Of a DNA stretch of 64,000 nt, positions 62,401-64,000 are shown one piece after another; position 1 is the first letter of the stretch, and each line of letters begins with the position of its first letter. Under the pieces are notes generated by a model. It did no database searches. It was not told where the DNA came from and saw only the letters and a list, made by a program, of their open reading frames with translations. The translations under genes were made by a program, and so were the position numbers. Source of the DNA: an uncultured Eubacteriales bacterium. GTDB lineage: Bacteria; Bacillota; Clostridia; Saccharofermentanales; Fastidiosipilaceae. The stretch covers positions 1 through 64,000 of the forward strand of contig CABKML010000002.1 of the NCBI GenBank assembly GCA_902373515.1. Reading direction: 5' to 3'.

Positions 62401-64000
62401 GGTGATGAAGACAAAACTTTTGTGAAAAAGTATACGGTGCCTGAACTTTACGCTTTCGGTAACCAAGTTTTCGAAAAATCAACCTTGCGGGCAATCTGGC
62501 TCTCCAATAACTTTTACGACATTTGGTACTTGCACCATTACTTCGACAAAATGGGTAAAGAAATCGAGGTTAAAAAGAATCACCGGAAAGTCGGGCGTGA
62601 AGGCTCTTACGTCGCCGCCGTGGCTTCTCAGGACGAAAATTACATTTTGCGGACGGACAAAAAGTTCCTGGCCGAATTGAAAGATCCGGGTAAGAACAAG
62701 TACTTCCAGACGCTCAAAGTCGTTAAGCCGCAAGCTTCCGATAAGCCGGGCGAGGGTGCGAATGTTTTCAATTTCTATTATCGCCCCTTCAGGCACAGAG
62801 TTTATTATGCCGACCACCTCAGTCAGGATGAAGACGGACAGGAGTATGCAATTTACAATCCGGAGAAGATTGTGAACGAAAACCGTGACTACGACGTGCA
62901 TAACTATGTGCATATAAACGGCTATAAGCTGACAAGTCAGGCCCAGCTGAACGTGCATTTCAACTTGGATAAATATGATCGCTTCATCGGCATTAACAAT
63001 ACGGGCAAAAAACACATTAATTATCGTTATGATGATTATCGGGTTATTCGCCGCCAAAGTGAAAGTGCCGCTACGCCTAAGGGCTACCATAGAGTGGTGG
63101 TGAAGCTGACGGAAGATGAGCGTTTCAACGATGATTATCCGTATTCTAAGGAAGATAATCGGCGCAAGTACATTGTCGATGTGGTTGACGGCTTCAAAGA
63201 TGAGAATATTCCGCTGCCGGAAATTGTGCCCGTGCGTAAAATCAAGGTTGAGAAAATCTGGCGCAATCAAGACGGTCTGAATCTTCTGACCGGCGTTCCT
63301 TACGATACGCAGTTGGAGCTGCAGAAAAAGGCGGAAGAAGAGGCAAAGAAGAAGCAGGAGCAAGAGGCCGAGAACGGCGGTGCCGGTGCTGCAGATACGG
63401 GCAAAGGCGAAGGCAACAGTAACGGCGCAGCAGGTGGCGCAGGTGGTGCGACAGGCACCCCGACCGGTAACGGCACCCCGACCGGCAACGGCAGTGCGAC
63501 AAGTACTCCGGGCGGTAATGGCGCGGGTACGTCGACCGGCAACGGCAACACGCCGGCAACCCCGGCAAATCCGGCCAACCCGGCAACTCCGGCTGCACCT
63601 AAACCATTAACGACTCCGGATAAACTGCCGAAAACCGAGGTAGAACTTTATCGGGACGGCCAACTGTACGAGCCTGAGGACACGATAACCGTGAATCATT
63701 TGGAATTGACACCGGACAATAAATGGACTGACACCTTTATCGAGCTCTTACGCTCCCCGTCCAAGTGGAAGGGCACTAAGGGCGAATATGACAGCCTCAA
63801 AAAACAAGGTAAGTTTTTGCAGGGCGAAGAGGAAGCAAAGAACGAGTTCAATTACACGGTCCAAGAAACAGGCGTCAAGGACGAGATTATCGAACTCAAT
63901 AAGGTTTTGTACAGTGTGGAATATGACGGCGATATGACCAAAGGTTACACGGTCGTCAACACGCAGGTCCCCTTCGGCGAAATTAAAGTGCATAAGGTCT
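59455..64000 (+). CDS. Giant cell-surface protein, 5' part (runs past the window end)
   Basis: Open for 1515 codons without a stop. A signal peptide (residues 1-31, ending LLAEE) is followed by a Pro-Gly-Gln-Thr repeat stalk (about 83-132), then an acidic segment. InlB/Listeria-Bacteroides-type repeats with FTAEW- and RAIW-like ends and FxGW motifs follow (for example 349-443, 785-900 and 908-1017). Next is a Gly/Thr/Asn/Pro-rich linker (about 1307-1382), then a Cna-B-like domain beginning PKTEVELYRDGQLYE. Such modular proteins mediate adhesion and are usually sortase-anchored; the anchor would lie outside the window. A ribosome-binding site AAGG precedes the ATG, and TATAAT lies at 59420-59425. 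Confidence 0.88.
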   Translation, partial: MVKNSLRWQALVVAIAMVATTYLPFNRLLAEENSTVKPKLQLQDDSITASLHADGMQGGRVQPASEDRSASPAAGQNAAQTPNQNPGQPGQTPGQPAPNPGQPGQTPGQPGQTPGQPGQTPGEPGQNPGQPQDNDDQGKEEDEEEINTEKEAPEVYLNRHLPKNARIIPGDDPETVEEANKQLEEPPVGPTYSYTMNFKAYRLDKIQPFYQPYRITVGEHDSNPPVSYRFVFPDLQGYKKPQEDLQMDYNFIKAKNNKTEDFIYTSGKQKVKIKHTFQSLNDKEKFLEDDTKTTYTEGNIGAEITVPYLPEDQRIGFAPENVELKVTVPENTTDFFVEVRYKRAAFDVVYDSVGGSGVPARRLYFGQTIPPIAKNPEKKGSTLKGWRCDSDIYELDESGKIKVDQASGQPKKLYTAGDLIPDLTKVEYANAMPAKKITFTAEWQEATKADYTLQFWIEKPDHDPNPAKWQDNYLYAGAKLIKGGLVGTVPLYRNFDNERGQIQFPGIDPEDLQDKDKFKRYYYLSEDMFKVANLNQAQEVKTIDSSGNTVYNVIYNRREYTLVFEQRYTLNGEETIQPTFRKNGVEYDCVNKRYKVKARFGQFLRSLWPLDSELTNWEHDTDGKWDDYMSLGWTINMKTGEREYRDMPHYRLTKKFIGPKTAEFLRHSSVPGVNEQYDEYTISFGLDVSNQSGKVGPVHMVFYKQSLADAVAGNDNKDDFVSDLDMYYVKSDTFSEDYNYTPPELQGFTIVSSEETLKLDKLDEGDLDELKGDPDDPDVVPELPPNAEFKIHFLGCKETEYDENGILKMHYLRNKHSLKMCSDPAKYNDNAFSQSVEVYYDQPLAALDLDHKYKPQRPAGIPNNYEFFGWAYDTKGVKMVKDSNEKMIDYDMYIYAIWRDPHIWEMTFDPNGGTLQEIDPNSLYECQKDDICLSVQKLPHAAPTDKQIFKVPDGTTIKDPNFVPQRDGYTFLGWEHVRYDANGDEDKTFVKKYTVPELYAFGNQVFEKSTLRAIWLSNNFYDIWYLHHYFDKMGKEIEVKKNHRKVGREGSYVAAVASQDENYILRTDKKFLAELKDPGKNKYFQTLKVVKPQASDKPGEGANVFNFYYRPFRHRVYYADHLSQDEDGQEYAIYNPEKIVNENRDYDVHNYVHINGYKLTSQAQLNVHFNLDKYDRFIGINNTGKKHINYRYDDYRVIRRQSESAATPKGYHRVVVKLTEDERFNDDYPYSKEDNRRKYIVDVVDGFKDENIPLPEIVPVRKIKVEKIWRNQDGLNLLTGVPYDTQLELQKKAEEEAKKKQEQEAENGGAGAADTGKGEGNSNGAAGGAGGATGTPTGNGTPTGNGSATSTPGGNGAGTSTGNGNTPATPANPANPATPAAPKPLTTPDKLPKTEVELYRDGQLYEPEDTITVNHLELTPDNKWTDTFIELLRSPSKWKGTKGEYDSLKKQGKFLQGEEEAKNEFNYTVQETGVKDEIIELNKVLYSVEYDGDMTKGYTVVNTQVPFGEIKVHKV

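Noticed and set aside
62479-63363. 294-codon open frame on the minus strand inside the giant surface gene
   Set aside because: It mirrors the long + strand frame, has Leu/Ile/Val-rich random composition, and no ribosome-binding site; the + strand shows recognisable domains throughout.

Overview
The window is chromosomal DNA from a low-to-medium GC Gram-positive bacterium of the Firmicutes, most likely class Clostridia. The evidence is the zinc-type S14 and the four-cysteine adenylate kinase, a pyrK/pyrD type-1B dihydroorotate dehydrogenase pair next to pyrBI, strong AGGAGG ribosome-binding sites, sigma-A type promoters and surface proteins with C-terminal sorting-like tails. A relative of the Mageeibacillus/Fastidiosipila group is a guess, not a demonstrated assignment. 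Nearly every gene lies on the + strand; the single clear exception is the gene at 54278-55381.

Layout. 1-1447: the 3' end of a YafQ-type toxin gene and two small cell-envelope proteins. 1583-14057: housekeeping genes, namely enolase, a membrane-anchored SleB-like hydrolase, alanine racemase, an orphan MsmK/UgpC sugar-ABC ATPase, a CdaR-type regulator, an ftsE-ftsX-M23 peptidase divisome cluster and Hsp33. 14145-34789: the S10-spc-alpha ribosomal superoperon, from a consensus promoter and a long leader through rpsJ to rplQ, interrupted by secY, adk, map, an unknown gene and a decayed TnpB (IS605-type) remnant in front of infA. An ECF-transporter module (one fused EcfA1-EcfA2 protein plus EcfT) and truA follow. 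rpsD is not in its frequent place between rpsK and rpoA.

34976-37140: two paralogous secreted proteins that share an unusual C-terminal signal, GQVGKTGEVA plus a hydrophobic stretch plus a basic tail, in place of LPxTG. They are separated by a duplicated hairpin/terminator unit. 37289-45501: a visibly AT-richer block encoding two unknown proteins, a TIM-barrel isomerase/epimerase, a HAD phosphatase, a CUT1 ABC importer (two permeases and a lipoprotein) without its own ATPase, and a nucleoside hydrolase. It looks like a sugar or nucleoside uptake and catabolism unit whose ATPase could be the MsmK at 6345. 45602-47946: purine nucleoside phosphorylase and an MTA/SAH-deaminase-like amidohydrolase continue the nucleoside theme.

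48090-54173: the pyrimidine operon pyrB-I-C-F-K-D-E. It is preceded by a good promoter and a leader with two intrinsic terminators; both lie inside one open reading frame that has its own ribosome-binding site and overlaps the pyrB start, an arrangement recalling the enteric pyrBI attenuator. 54278-59413: an unknown anchored protein (minus strand), an unknown polytopic membrane protein, an M20 amidohydrolase and a NhaP2-type cation/proton antiporter. 59455-64000: the first 1515 codons of a giant cell-surface protein (signal peptide, PGQ repeat stalk, InlB-type repeats, Gly/Thr-rich linker, Cna-B-like domain) that runs off the end of the window.
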